Positions 1 to 11,467 of a stretch of DNA of 64,000 bases are shown here, piece by piece (the first letter of the stretch is position 1; each line of letters begins with the position of its first letter). The position numbers and the translations under genes were made by a program. Under the pieces are notes generated by a model, which saw nothing but the letters and a program-made list of their open reading frames with translations, had not been told where the DNA came from and ran no database searches. Source of the DNA: Chamaelirium japonicum (taxonomy: Eukaryota > Streptophyta > Magnoliopsida > Liliales > Melanthiaceae); NCBI GenBank assembly GCA_947650365.1, contig OX393552.1:18626351-18690350 (forward strand), written 5' to 3'.

Positions 1-1540
1 ATCCATGAAATTCCTTGTAATTTATTGGAAGCTGATTATAGTTTGGATGCAATATTGTTGTATAGCTGTTGAGATACTCGATCGATGCTCTTTAGTGTGA
101 TGCATTCAGAGTATCGGGATGTATTAGTATACCTAATTATTGATTTGGATATAGGTATTTTAATTTCGATACCAAAATGATTCAATGCCACTAAGAAAGG
201 ATGAATGGTTTGTCTGATATGAAGGAATCCAAAACCATTGTTAAGTCCCAGCTAAGGGATATAGTCAGCTTATGGCCTTGGCTGTGATTGTAGGGATTAA
301 TTAGTCTCTCTTTGGATTTCAATCCAGTCATGGAATTTTGAGAGAACCAAGGTTCAAAATCTCTATTTTGGTCGAAATTTTGATCCTCTGGATATGTAAA
401 TATTTCGATAGTGTGAAAATATTGTGATTTTATAGAAATAAAAAAAATATTAATTTTTTAATAAAATTTTTTAGTGAAACTCTGAATAGTCATAAACCAA
501 GTATATGTACACACTTTGGAACACTTAGATAGTATTTGTATACTATCTATGGGTGTAAAGCTTCACATACGTGCATTCAATGTATTTGAGTCTGTGAGTC
601 TTGTACAGTCTTTTTTGTTCTGTTTTGATCTATATTTTTCTAATGGTTTTTAATATTTTTTGTGGATAAAAATATTTTCAATATAAAAATTAGTTGATTG
701 TTAAAATAATGTTTCAAACGATTTTGAAAACGAACTTAAAATAAGAAAGTTGTGTAAGTTTAAAATTGTGCAAAATTTATGTTGAAATGTGAAGCATTGA
801 TTTTTTTACTGAGTCTGGAAAAAAGAGTTTTTATATAGAAATTTTTTTACTCGTTCAAAATTTTATTTGACGGACCATGGTTTTTTAGATATACTTGTAG
901 TTCTACATCTAGTGAAATTTTTTAAGCTAAAAAGGAGTTGATTTAACCACTTTTTTCAACATGCAAATTTTATAAAAAATAAAAAAAAACTGTTTTCTCC
1001 TACTAAAACTGAAAGTATACTTTTTGATTCCTTTGGTTTTTAATTTTTTTGATATTTTTATTAAAATCAAATGAGGAGGTATTTGCTTATTTATATATAA
1101 TAATTTAAAATAAATGATATTTAAATGTTATTATTTGTAAATAAGTTACTAAGAACCAGGCCCCTAGTCCTCTTTTATAACCAGTCAGTACCAAATTTTG
1201 GTGCCAAAATATCAAAAATAAATAAAATTTCTCAAATTTTTTTAAAATTTTGACGATATTTATGTGAATTAATATCTTCTGACGTGATATATTGCGATAT
1301 TTCACGCAGACGAATTTATTGGATGAAATATCACGATGTATCGCGATATATTCGTGATTTCTATACCATCTGAGATAGCTATGAAAATTTAGTGTCGAGA
1401 TTTTGGAAAACCGAGATATTTCGTAAAATTTTCATGAAATATGTCAATTTTTAGCACCTTGGAGGGAACAATGAAAGCGGACGAGGAAAATGAGGGTGGG
1501 TGAATGGTGAAAATGGTAAATTGTACTTTTTACATTAGCC
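1..1540. other. AT-rich intergenic DNA, no gene seen
   Basis: The stretch is strongly AT-rich, with many short A and T runs and no open frame that resembles a protein. The longest frame (about 66 codons near 1105-1305, minus) has no recognisable motif. Several stretches share phrases such as 'atttcgatacc' and 'gatatttcg', suggesting an old dispersed repeat rather than single-copy sequence. I see no RNA gene or promoter. Confidence 0.6.
347..1462. repeat. Possible decayed inverted-repeat element
   Basis: The left edge reads ccaaggttcaaaat and the right edge, read on the other strand, is ccaaggtgctaaaaat, so the two ends are imperfect inverted repeats about 1.1 kb apart. The interior is AT-rich and non-coding. 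The flanks (gagagaa and agggaac) give no convincing target duplication. This would fit a non-autonomous DNA transposon, but a chance match between short ends in AT-rich DNA is also possible. Confidence 0.25.
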
Positions 1541-2521
1541 TAGGGCTTCAAATGAGTTGAGCCGAGCTTTGGTATGTTTGAGCTTGGCTCATTTATTAGA
1601 CGATCCTAAACTTTAGCTTTGGGCTTGGTCTGCTTAATAATCAAGCCAAGCCGAGCCGAGCTTTGGTCTGCTTAAGCTTGGCTCATTTATTAAATGAGCC
1701 TAAACTTCAAGCTAGGCTTCCTGCAAAAAAAAAAAAACTTCAGGCTGGGCTTCGCTCAATTAGTGATCAAATAAACTCGAACGGTCCCTTATCGAGCTTG
1801 TTCCCGAACTCTAGAATCAGTCACAAGCGTAGATTATATATGTTAGGTATATTCAAGCCTTCTATGAGTCTACTCGCGAGCTTGCTAATGAGACCTAAAC
1901 AAGTACGTTTGCAATCCAGTTTAGAGAGTTTGTTCTTTCTGTTGTCTGCTTTGTTTTCTCTCTCTGATAGTCTTGTTCTATAAAAGGTCAGGGGGCCTTT
2001 GGCATTGGTGGTTGATGCCATGCAGAAGGCATCACGGCCTACTCATGCGGAGGTTGTTGCAAACATTACCTCGGTTCTTGCAGCACTCTCCCGATCTAGC
2101 GCATTTGCTGTAGGTGATGCGACGGTTGGCGAAACGACAGAAGGAGGGGACGGATGACGACATTCCTATGGGCACCATGGTTGGGGACCCTCCTCCCTTC
2201 GCGTTTGCCTCGCGATCTGGCTTTGTGTGTGCGTGTGTGTTTCCTTTTCAGTATGGTTTTGTGTGGCTATGGCCCGTGATGCACATGTAATACCTGTGCG
2301 GACTTGTCTCCTTTTCAGGGTGTTTGGTGCGTGGCTGCATGATGCGATGCACTTGTAATGACCTCATGTGATCAATAGAGTGATCACCTTCTACCAAATA
2401 ATAATAATAATAATAATAATGTTTGCAATACCAACCGAGCTGAGCTTTGCTCAGCTTGAGCTTAGCTCGTCTATCGCGTTTGTTTACGGCTCACAAACAG
2501 TTTGGTTCGTTTGCGGCCCTA
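1541..2521. mobile_element. Old hAT-like element (GAGCCGAGC type)
   Basis: The left end begins TAGGGC and the right end finishes GCCCTA, so short inverted ends are present, as in hAT-type MITEs. The interior has repeated phrases around gagccgagctttggt (near 1558 and 1652) and reverse-strand counterparts around 2438-2470. An unrelated retroposon (1916-2420) splits it. Without that insert the element would be about 470 bp, close to the hAT MITEs further right. The 8-bp flanks (cattagcc and ctagttcc) do not match, so the ends or the family may be wrong. Confidence 0.35.
1916..2420 (+). mobile_element. Short retroposon with (AAT)n tail
   Basis: A 505-bp insert ends in an (ATA/AAT) run at about 2396-2420 and is bracketed by a perfect 9-bp direct repeat GTTTGCAAT at 1907-1915 and 2421-2429. 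A simple-sequence 3' tail with a target duplication of this length is the mark of target-primed reverse transcription (LINE or SINE). It has no credible coding frame. The body contains two similar stretches with 'ttccttttcag' and 'cttgtaat', perhaps an internal duplication. It is either a 5'-truncated LINE or a LINE-mobilised non-coding element. It lies inside the hAT-like element around it and is therefore younger. Confidence 0.6.
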
Positions 2522-2580
2522 CTAGTTCCACCTCTAATGGGATACGGCCTCAATTCTGACATGAGGTGTCAATGTAGTAA

Positions 2581-2653
2581 CTATACTATACTATACTATA
2601 AGCGGCGAGGTCCTAACTCCGCCACCCCCCCCCCCCCCCCCCCCTTTGAAGAA

Positions 2654-2723
<70 letters not shown>
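2581..2723. repeat. Clustered simple repeats: (TACTA)n, poly-C, (CT)n
   Basis: Three simple-sequence tracts sit together: ctata-type units at 2581-2600, a run of 20 C at 2625-2644, and about 32 CT units at 2659-2723. The CT tract is pure and long enough to be length-variable between individuals. Apparent open frames across it (Ser-Leu or Arg-Glu repeats) are artefacts of the repeat. Confidence 0.9.
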
Positions 2724-2726
<3 letters not shown>

Positions 2727-3026
2727 TCTCCCTCTAGGTGCCACATGCATGGCCAGCTCAATACAAGTTGAGGCCTAAGGCTAAAACTCAAAACAAGACT
2801 GTTCTTAAGCTACTTAAGCGAATTGGGACCCTTCATTTTCTATGGGGTCTAAGGCTATTTAAGTTGGTTAGGAACTTGAAGGCCTTCTTTTTATGTGGAG
2901 CCTTAGGCGACTGTCTAAATAGCCTTATAGTTGAGCCGGCCCTGGCCACATGGCAACCTCAAGAGAGGGAACATTGGCCTCTCTCGATCTCTCTGAATCC
3001 ACTGGCACTCTGTCAAGTGAGTGAGT
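2724..3026. other. Unassigned flank of element A
   Basis: About 300 bp of mixed composition with no coding signal and no recognised repeat. It contains 'gagccggccctgg' near 2933, which resembles the GC-rich ends of some hAT MITEs, but I could not find a partner end. Element A starts directly after it, preceded by TGAGT. Confidence 0.4.
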
Positions 3027-4156
3027 TGTTGGAAATATAACCGTTCTATACTAGCAAATTTAGGGATTTAATCAATTCTTAAGATTAAAAATTAATTAGC
3101 AAATGTTATTTTCGCAAACAAGGACAAATCACAAAATTCTTTTAGGAATGGTTTGCCAAGGCAGAGCGGGTTCTATGGAACCGTCATTCACCTTGCCGAA
3201 CTTTTCTAAAAGAGATAAACAATCTATCTAAAATATATCTAATTATTTAGATTTCTCTATTAGATGCAAGTCGATTATTTTAGATCTAATATTAGGACAT
3301 AAGAAGAGTTAGAAACTCTGGCCTGTGGTCGAAGCGTGCTAGGCACTGTCCCAAGAAACTTATTGCCCCCCTCGTGCGGGTCTCGTGGCAATGGTTCTCG
3401 GAGATACGGCGACCCCGGTCAGGCGACCTCCTTCTCGTCGGCACGACTCCAAGAAGGTTTTGCGAACCTCGTGAACTTTCAGGAACGCTGCGACTCGGAT
3501 GACGATCTTCTCGAATCGGGGAGGCAGCACCGCAGCAGAGCCTTGGTCCGAGAGAGGAAGTCTCTTCGGAGCAAAGGGGCAGTACAACAGCACCACGATA
3601 CAAGAGAATGGAAGAGGGAGAGGCAGTAAGCAGGGAGGAATTCCGATTTTCGGAGTGTACTCATCCCATGGCTGCACCGGGCCTTATATAGGCCTCGGGC
3701 AGTTAATGAGAGGCTGAAAGAGAGGAGCGGTTAATGGGCTGCGATTAAGCCCATTAACCTCGCATGTTACAGCTCGCAGCTAGCCTGTACGTAACGGCTA
3801 GCATGCAGCGCTTCTCGCGTAACGGCTAGTGTCCCAAATAGTAAATAATAAATAGTGGAGGACTTAAAAGCAAAAAACAAAAATAGGGCAGGTGCGGACC
3901 AGCCCATTTCGGAGGTGCTATCGTGTCCGGGTCCGCGGGTGCACACACACGCCCCGCCCAACCCATGCCCAAGCCCAAGCCCTGCCCGGCCCGGCATGGC
4001 ACGCACGCGCGCGCGTGTGTGAGCTAGTGGAGCCCCTTCTTTAGTGTGATGACTAGTGGGGGGAAGTGGGCAAATCCTTATATGTTGGTACGGGATTCTC
4101 CCCTAACCGATATGGGACTAAAAGTGTATGTGGTTTTAACACACACACACCCAACA
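3027..4156 (-). repeat. 3' LTR of Copia element A
   Basis: The segment opens with TGTTGG and closes with CCAACA, a perfect 6-bp inverted end as in LTRs, and matches 38496-39583 over almost its whole length. A polypurine tract on the minus strand lies directly inside it, which fixes it as the 3' LTR. It carries a TATA-like ccttatatagg near 3682-3692 (symmetric, usable on the minus strand). Confidence 0.9.
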
Positions 4157-4166
4157 ATCCCCCACA
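4157..4166 (-). promoter_or_regulatory. Polypurine tract of element A
   Basis: On the minus strand the bases next to the 3' LTR read GTGGGGGAT, a purine-rich primer for plus-strand DNA synthesis. Its position directly against the LTR end (CCAACA on the plus strand) agrees with a minus-strand element. Confidence 0.75.
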
Positions 4167-4358
4167 TGTGTTTAAAACCACTAAATATTAAATAATTAAA
4201 AAGTTTAAAATGTAAAATAAAAAGACTTTACTGGATTCCTTATACTACGCAGTAGGTGTAATACCTTCCGGTTTGAACCTCCACTTAGTACAGTTGTATA
4301 CATCCGTGAGGGCTTGGTGGACTACGCCTTGAACCAGCCTCATTTATCGGGTTTCTAC

Positions 4359-6495
4359 TGTTGGAAATTAATCCGTGGTCGAGGCTCGCAGCGGAAGCGA
4401 TTTGGCGGTCGAAAGACCGTTCATGGTGCACGTTACACGATTTAAACTTTCATAGAAACTAATCTACATACGTGTGCATGTGTATGCACGAGAATCGAAA
4501 AACCCCTAACGGCAATCTAGCATAATGATTAACTAGCATGGATGCAAATCATAATGCTCGCTAGATCTACATGTTAGAATACACATACCTTTCGTACAGA
4601 TCTTTTAACCGCGAAGAATTGTCTTCTTTGTCGATGGAGACGGAAGATCGTTCGCGAAGATACCGATGGTACGATTGGAGACGTTGCGTTCTTATTCACC
4701 CGATCTCACACGATGCACGGAACGTCGCTCTCGGATCTCTGAGTGCCTCCGAAGAACGACCCTTCTCCTTCTTCAGAACTCCACGCGAGGAATACGAAGT
4801 AGCAAGCGGGAAACGGGAGATAGATTAGGGAGAGAACTAGAGAGATGAGAGGAGAGGGGGTGTCGATTTTTTGCATCCATAGGGCCGACGCCCTATAGGC
4901 CCTTTTATAGGGCCAGCCTACCCCCTTGGATAAGGATCCAAGGGGATAAAGACCTCCCACTATTATCTCTCCATTATCTCCTTTTTATCTCTCGTCGTAT
5001 TTATCTGTTTTCCCACTTTTTAGGGCTCGACTTTATCTGTTTTATCGCCCTATCCCTATCTATATGGCCGGCCCTATAGATGAGGGATTCTTATCCCTAC
5101 ATCATAGGGCCGGCCCTAGCAAGGTGTCCCACTACTAGGGTCGGCCAACAGTGAGGTCCGGCAGAGTGAGGTTTTTACCAAAACGCCTTGACGCCTCATT
5201 TTGACCATTTCTAGCGTGCGATACCTAGCGGCCATTACTTAAGTGATATCTACTAGTTACCTACTATTAACTGAGGCCACCGGAGGGTGCCTCTAGCAAA
5301 GTCAACTAGTCAACACGCAACATACCCCGGTGCATCGCACCTATGCAGCGAAGTTCACTTATGGCTAGGGATTACTACATGCGACCCAGTACTAGTCTCG
5401 GGCTTAACCCATAGTACTCGTATGTAGTTACGCATCTACCGTGCTCTAGTGCCAAGCACACACGGAGCGTATACTTCTTTCTTCCTCCTAGTGCTTATGG
5501 TGTTTCGAGGAGATGGTTCGAGAACCGTACATAATGTTGATAAGGTGGAACCATCAGGGACCGGGGTTCATGGCTTCCAACTCAAGCTCGATCGACACAC
5601 TACCCGAGTGTACCATCGATCCTCTGAGCTCGAGTTAACCTGCGTAGCCACCCAGAGTGCGACGCAGGCTGCACTCCAATTCACCCAGACTTACTATGTT
5701 CTCCATCATACCCCTGCTCTCCGCTTAGTAGTGGTAAACCCGCTGTCCCTCCACTTGATGCCATGATTCACTTCGAGCGGTGAAGACTACCGTCAGACTC
5801 GAATGATCATATGACTTGGTTCCTTCCAGGTTGATCTATACATCGTACCTCTGATTACCCCGTCGAGTAATCGAACCCGGTCAACAGTCAAACTGGTGAC
5901 CACCAGGCCTGGGTTTGGTACAGTGTAAGTCACACCAAGGAACGCACCTCCCTTCAGGGGTGTGGATGGCCTGCAGGAGTGACACGCTAATGCAACGCCA
6001 GCCGGGTAACCCAATACACCGTGGTTTTGGATCACTGCATATGGATCCTCACACATTGATGCGCCAAAGCACCACGCAACTGGTTAGTCCATCAGACGTG
6101 GTTCCTTAGGGTTTAGGACCGTTTTACCCTAAGCAGAAACACGGCTTAGTGTACCAGTGTCTGCTCACTGATCTGTACACCGTGTTAGTTCCGTTCAGCC
6201 ACAGACACTGTGCCTGGTGATGACCATGGTGAAGATATCCCATGAACTATCATCGCCAACAGCTTATCATGATGAGGCGACCAACCTGATCATAGCTGCG
6301 AACTTATTTAGATTATATGGGACCAATCCACTCACTCTTCAACACAGTGGACTACCATATAACCATGGCTCTCTGTTCTTAAAAGAACACGTAACTATGT
6401 TACGCACCTATATGCATCTCATATAATAATAACTATCAATCTTAATTAGACCAAAACATAAAGTTTTACAAGCTTATAACACATCAATCCTAACA
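4359..6495 (-). repeat. 3' LTR of Copia element B
   Basis: It begins TGTTGG and ends CCTAACA, and matches 31525-33661 end to end. A minus-strand CTATAAAAGG near 4901-4910 is a good TATA box for the element's own transcript. No coding frame is supported inside it; several frames of 60-105 codons are chance. Confidence 0.92.
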
Positions 6496-6508
6496 ATCTT
6501 CCACTTGG
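6496..6508 (-). promoter_or_regulatory. Polypurine tract of element B
   Basis: The minus strand reads CCAAGTGGAAGAT immediately before the 3' LTR, the expected purine-rich plus-strand primer. It separates the end of the RNase H coding region from the LTR with almost no spacer. Confidence 0.75.
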
Positions 6509-6509
6509 T

Positions 6510-9500
6510 CTAGCAAAGCAAAACGGTTTTGACTCCCATCGCGTCCACATGTCGCTCGAATGCCTTGGTAGGTATTGCCTTTGTGAAAGGATTAGCAACA
6601 TTATCTGTAGATGCAATCTGTGTCACCGCTACTCGCCCTTGCTTTTGAAACTGCCGAATCAAGTGGAACTTGCGCTCGATGTGCTTCCCCTTTTGGTGAT
6701 GTCTTGGCTCCTTTGCTTGTGCTACCGCCCCACTATTGTCGCAGTAAAGCACAATAGGTAACTGGGCCTCTGGTACGCACCCCAAATCCGTAAGGAATTT
6801 CTTGAGCCATATCGCCTCTTTGGCTGCCTCGCACGCTGCAACGTACTCAGCCTCTGTGGTAGAGTTTGCGATGCATTTCTGCTTCACACTCTGTCAACTA
6901 ACCGCTGCTCCTCCTAGCATAAACACAAAACCTGATGTCGATTTCCTGGATTCCAAATCTGACATAAAGTCAGAATCTGTATATCCAATCGGCGTCAGTT
7001 CTTGTCCTGTATAAACCAACTCATAGTCCCTTGTTCTACGAAGGTACTTGAGTATACACTTCACAGCTGTCCAGTGATCTGGACCCGGATTCGACTGAAA
7101 CCGACCCATCATTCCTACTGCGAAACAGATATCAGGCCTTGTACAATGCATAGCATACATTAGACTACCTAATGCCAAAGCATAAGATATCTTCTGCATT
7201 TTTGCTCTCTCCTCAAGTGTCTTAGGACATTGATCCTTAGACAGTTTTACGCCATGTCTAAATGGCACAAAACCCTTCTTGGAGTTTTGCATGTCAAATC
7301 TAGCCATAACCTTATCTATATATACAGCCTGTGATAGCGAGAGAATCCTGTTCTGGCGATCACGTGTTACCTTGATCCCCAAAACTTAACTCGCTTCACC
7401 TAGGTCTTTCATATCGAACTGTGTTGACAACCAGACCTTTACCGTTGACAATGTTCCTACATCATTTTCAATGAGTAGAATATCGTCTACGTAAAATATC
7501 AAATATACTACTGTGGTCTTATCAGTCCTCTTGTATACACATGGTTCATCCTCGTTTTGAGTAAATCCATACGACTGGATTGCCTGATCAAAACGGATGT
7601 TCCAACTTCTAGATGCTTGCTTTAGTCCATAAATGGACTTCTGCAACTTGCAAACTAGATGTTCCTGACCCTCTGACTCAAAGCCTGGTGGCTGAATCAT
7701 ATAAATGTCTTCTTCCAAATTCCCGTTGAGGAATGCTGTCTTGACATCCATTTGCCAGATCTCCCAGTCATAATGGGCTGCAATGGATAGGAGGATCCGA
7801 ATAGACTTTATCATAGCCACCGGCGAGAAGGTTTCGTCAAAGTCGATTCCTTCTCTCTGGGTATAACCCTTGGCAACTAATCTAGCTTTATAAGTCTCTA
7901 TTGTACCATCGGATCCTCTCTTCTTCTTATACACCCACTTACACCCAATAGGTTTAATATTGGATGATGGTGTAACTAGAGTCTAGACAGCGTTATGGGA
8001 CATTGATGCAATTTCTGCCTCCATAGCCTTTTGCCAGTCAGAGCTTTCAGAAGCTCCCACTGCCTCATCGTAGCTCAGTGGGTCATCCTCCTGACCCTCT
8101 GGATCAACCAATAAGGTTTCTCTATAGTATCTGTCAGGAGCTCTGACGTTTCTCCCACTGCGACGAGGTGGTGGTGGTGTTACAGGATTAATAGGTTCTA
8201 CAGTATCTAGTATATTATTATCTGTAATGTCAGCTCCCACTATGCTTTCGGATGCGCTATCTGTACTAGTACCCAGCAGTTCATCCAGAACTACCTTACT
8301 AGTTGGTTTGTGGTCCATAATATAATCCTGTTCTAGGAAATAGGCATTCGTTGATACGATCACCTTCTTTTCCTCAGGATCATAAAATAGACCTCCTTTG
8401 GTCTCCTTGGAATACCCTACAAATAAGCATACTCTGGTTTTAGATTCCATATTTTCCCTCTTATCCCTTCGCACATGAGCAGGGCATCCCCATATTCTGA
8501 AATGCTGTAGCAATGGCTTTCGCTTTGACCACAGTTCTCTAGGGGTCTGAGGTACTGACTTAGACGGAACGTGATTCAGAATATAAACTACTGTTTGTAG
8601 GGCATACTCCCAAAAAGTCATTGGTAAACTGGCGTAACTCATCATGCTACGAACCATGTCCAACAAGGTTCGATTCCTTCTCTCAGAGACTCCATTCTAT
8701 TGTGGGGTACCTGGAGCAGTTAACTGGGATGTTACCCCATACTGCACCAAATACCCAAGGAACTCGTCAGATAGGTATTCACCTCCTCGATCAGATCGAA
8801 GGGTTTTTATACATTTACCTGTCTGCTTTTTTACTTCAGTCCTGAACTCTTTGAACATGTCAAAGGATTCCGACTTCCGATGCATAAGGTAAATGTAACC
8901 ATATCTTGAGTAATCATCTGTAAAAGTGATGAAGTACTCATGGCCTCCTATCGCCTTGACGCTCATGGGTCCACATACATCTGAATGGATTAACTCTAAT
9001 ACCTCAGTAGCTCTCACTCCTTTGCCTTTGAAGGCCCTCTTGGTCATCTTGCCTTCCAGGCAGGATTCACAGGTGGAAAGGATCTCCGTAGGATCTGTTT
9101 CCAGAAGCCCGGCCTTTACCAACCTATGGATCCTATCTAAGGCAATATGCCCAAGCCGTAAGTGCCACAATTGGGTTAAATTCTCCGAAGGTTTCTTACG
9201 CTTAGATGAATTAACATTAAATGCTAAAGTTATTATGTTATCTTTTTCAAATTTAGGACTGACAATATAGAGATGATTCTGAACCATTCCTCTTATTATA
9301 AAAGTTCCATTCAGTTTAAACGACACACCAGAAGCATCAAAATAAACTGAATAACCTTTATTAACTAAAGAAGAAACAGAAATCAAGTTACGTCTCAAGG
9401 ACGGTACATAAAAGACATCTCTAAGAGTCAAAGTCTTATTATTCAAAAAACTAAGAGTAACATCTCCAATAGCTTCAGCAGCAGCCACGGCCTCAGTTCC

Positions 9501-10475
9501 CATGCTCAAGGTCACCTCTCCATCAAGCAACCTTCTGCTTTCCCGAAACCCCTGAAGAGAGTTACAGGCATGGTTAGTGGATTCAGAATCCACAATCCAA
9601 CTAGCAAAAGAACTATTACTTGAAAGAAATGATTCAATAACTAAGAGTTGTAGATTACCTTTGCCAGCATTCTGAGGTTTCTTGCAGTCCTTCTTCCAAT
9701 GACCCTTCTAGCCACACCGGAAGCACTTCGTGCCCGGTTTCTTTGATTCTCCAGACCCAGAGGCCCCAGCACAGTCCTGCACAGGCAGTGACTTAGGTTT
9801 CTTTTTATGTTTCTTGCCTTGAGGTTTACCAGGCTTCTTGAAGGATCTGCGTTGTACGTGAAGTGCTTCGCCCTTCTGCTTGAAGCCATCCTCAGCTACC
9901 TGGAGAGCTCCCAGAAGCTCTGCATTTGTCATAGCCAACTTGTTCAAATTAAAGTTGGTGACAAAGCCTTCAAAGGCTCCAGACAGTGACGAGAGGAAGA
10001 TGTCTGTCATCACCTCGCCTTCTAGCACAATGTCCATGGTGGCTAGTTCGTTCTGGAACCCAAACATTTTCATCATGTGTTCCCGAACCAGCGTCCCATT
10101 GGACATCTTAGTGCCGACGAGTTTCTTGATGGTAAGGTATCGCGTAACGCGATTGTGACCTTCAAACATCTCCTTCAGATACAACATCATGTCAGAAGCG
10201 TCGGACATCTCCTCGACTTGCTTCTGCAGAGTTGTTTGCAAGGATGCTATAATATAGCATTTACATATTTCATTTGATTCCTTCCAGTCAGTGAATGCCT
10301 TTAACTGTGCCTCTGTGGCATCGGGTCCTGGCAAATCTGGCTCAGGATCATTTAGGGCTGTCATGTGTTTACCAATCCTTAGGACCAGGTACAGGTTGCG
10401 CTTCCAGTCCTCATAGTTGGGACCGGTAAGTTTGTGGTCATTAAGGATAGCGGACAGGGGGTCTAACTTAGTCAT
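6510..10475 (-). pseudogene. gag-pol coding region of Copia element B (fossil)
   Basis: Read from 10475 downwards, the parts are: a UBN2-type gag with the phrase KLTGPNYEDWKRNL and a CFRCG zinc knuckle near 9715; a protease remnant near 9600; a GAG-pre-integrase block (LWHLRLGH) near 9170; an integrase core ([17 protein letters not shown]) near 8980-8780; reverse transcriptase with DVKTAFLNG near 7750 and YVDDILL near 7490; and RNase H with STSGFVFML and STTEAEYVA near 6950-6850. The domain order protease-integrase-RT-RNase H is that of Ty1/Copia. The region is broken with about five breaks, so it is a fossil and would not give one polyprotein. Confidence 0.9.
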
Positions 10476-11462
10476 CTGAAAATAAAGATTGAATGATGAG
10501 TATGCATAAAAACTTATTTTATGGATTTTTAAAACAAGCTAATTATATCCATATGTCAACGCTACCCTCAAGCGAAGTCATTACCATGGATTAATTAACC
10601 ATGTATGTAAGATCTCGGAATCGACTGTACCTGCCCTAGGGGACATCATACAACGTCAATCCGCTTACACGGGTCTTTTTCCTTGACCCTGTCCAAATCT
10701 GCCAACTAAGGGCTGTGATAGACCATGGTTATCTTTCGGCCAGTACCACGTGATCACCGTTGTCTTCGCAACGAATACCTCACGTGTACTTAGGATGCTT
10801 ACCCACGAGCCTAAGCAATTACGACACGGGAGTTCATGCGGCCCCACTAGGGTGGGATGAAAAGCCCTTCTCTCCTGGCCTCATAATCGCCATATCCTCA
10901 GGGAGGTCATTAAGTAATTTGGCATGGAAACACACAGCTCCCACCCTAGGGGGTGTGAAGTTATGCATCCCCACCCAAACACAAAACGACTGGCCGTGGA
11001 GGCCAAAGGATCTTATAAAAGTCCTCTCTTGCATCCCTTATTATATATGAGGGTTATTTTGCGAGTATGAATTTATGCAAATGCAAAGGTAGCGACCGCC
11101 TAAATACTAGACCCTGGTCACACCATGCTCCCACTAGCGTTCAAGCCCTTCGCCTAGCATTAATCATTCTCGGAATATCATAGTCCCTGCCTCAAGCGAA
11201 TTTCTCCATTCAAGGGTCACATTACATATTCCGAGAATATCGATGCTTTGCAAAAAATGGTTATCACACTAATGCTCTGGAGCTTATCCTAGAGTCAGAC
11301 TCACTGGAAAGGACTCCCACTAGTCATGGTGCCTTGCTTATAGATTTGACAATTGATGTTTAATGGATCTCCATCTCATCTTTGATTTCGATGCTGGCCA
11401 AATAGGCACACCCGACTAGTCGGGTGCTGACCTAATAATGGCATAACCATATGTGATGGGAT
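10476..11462 (-). other. Leader of element B, gag-proximal part
   Basis: This non-coding stretch lies between gag of element B and the insertion point of element C, and it continues at 30768-31509 on the other side of C. Together they make a leader of about 1.7 kb between primer site and gag. Its gag-proximal end is AT-rich; the rest has no coding pattern. Long leaders of this kind often carry splice sites or packaging signals, but I cannot identify either here. Confidence 0.6.
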
Positions 11463-11467
11463 CCCAC

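Noticed and set aside
2591-2791. Arg-Glu repeat peptide on the minus strand
   Set aside because: It is a translation of the (CT)n microsatellite.
3292-3677. Overlapping frames of about 100 codons in the LTRs of element A
   Set aside because: They are repeated in both LTRs, lie around the TATA-like region, and show no motif; they are open by chance.
5449-6426. Frames of 60-105 codons in the LTRs of element B
   Set aside because: They are within LTR sequence, have counterparts altered in length in the other LTR, and show no domain.
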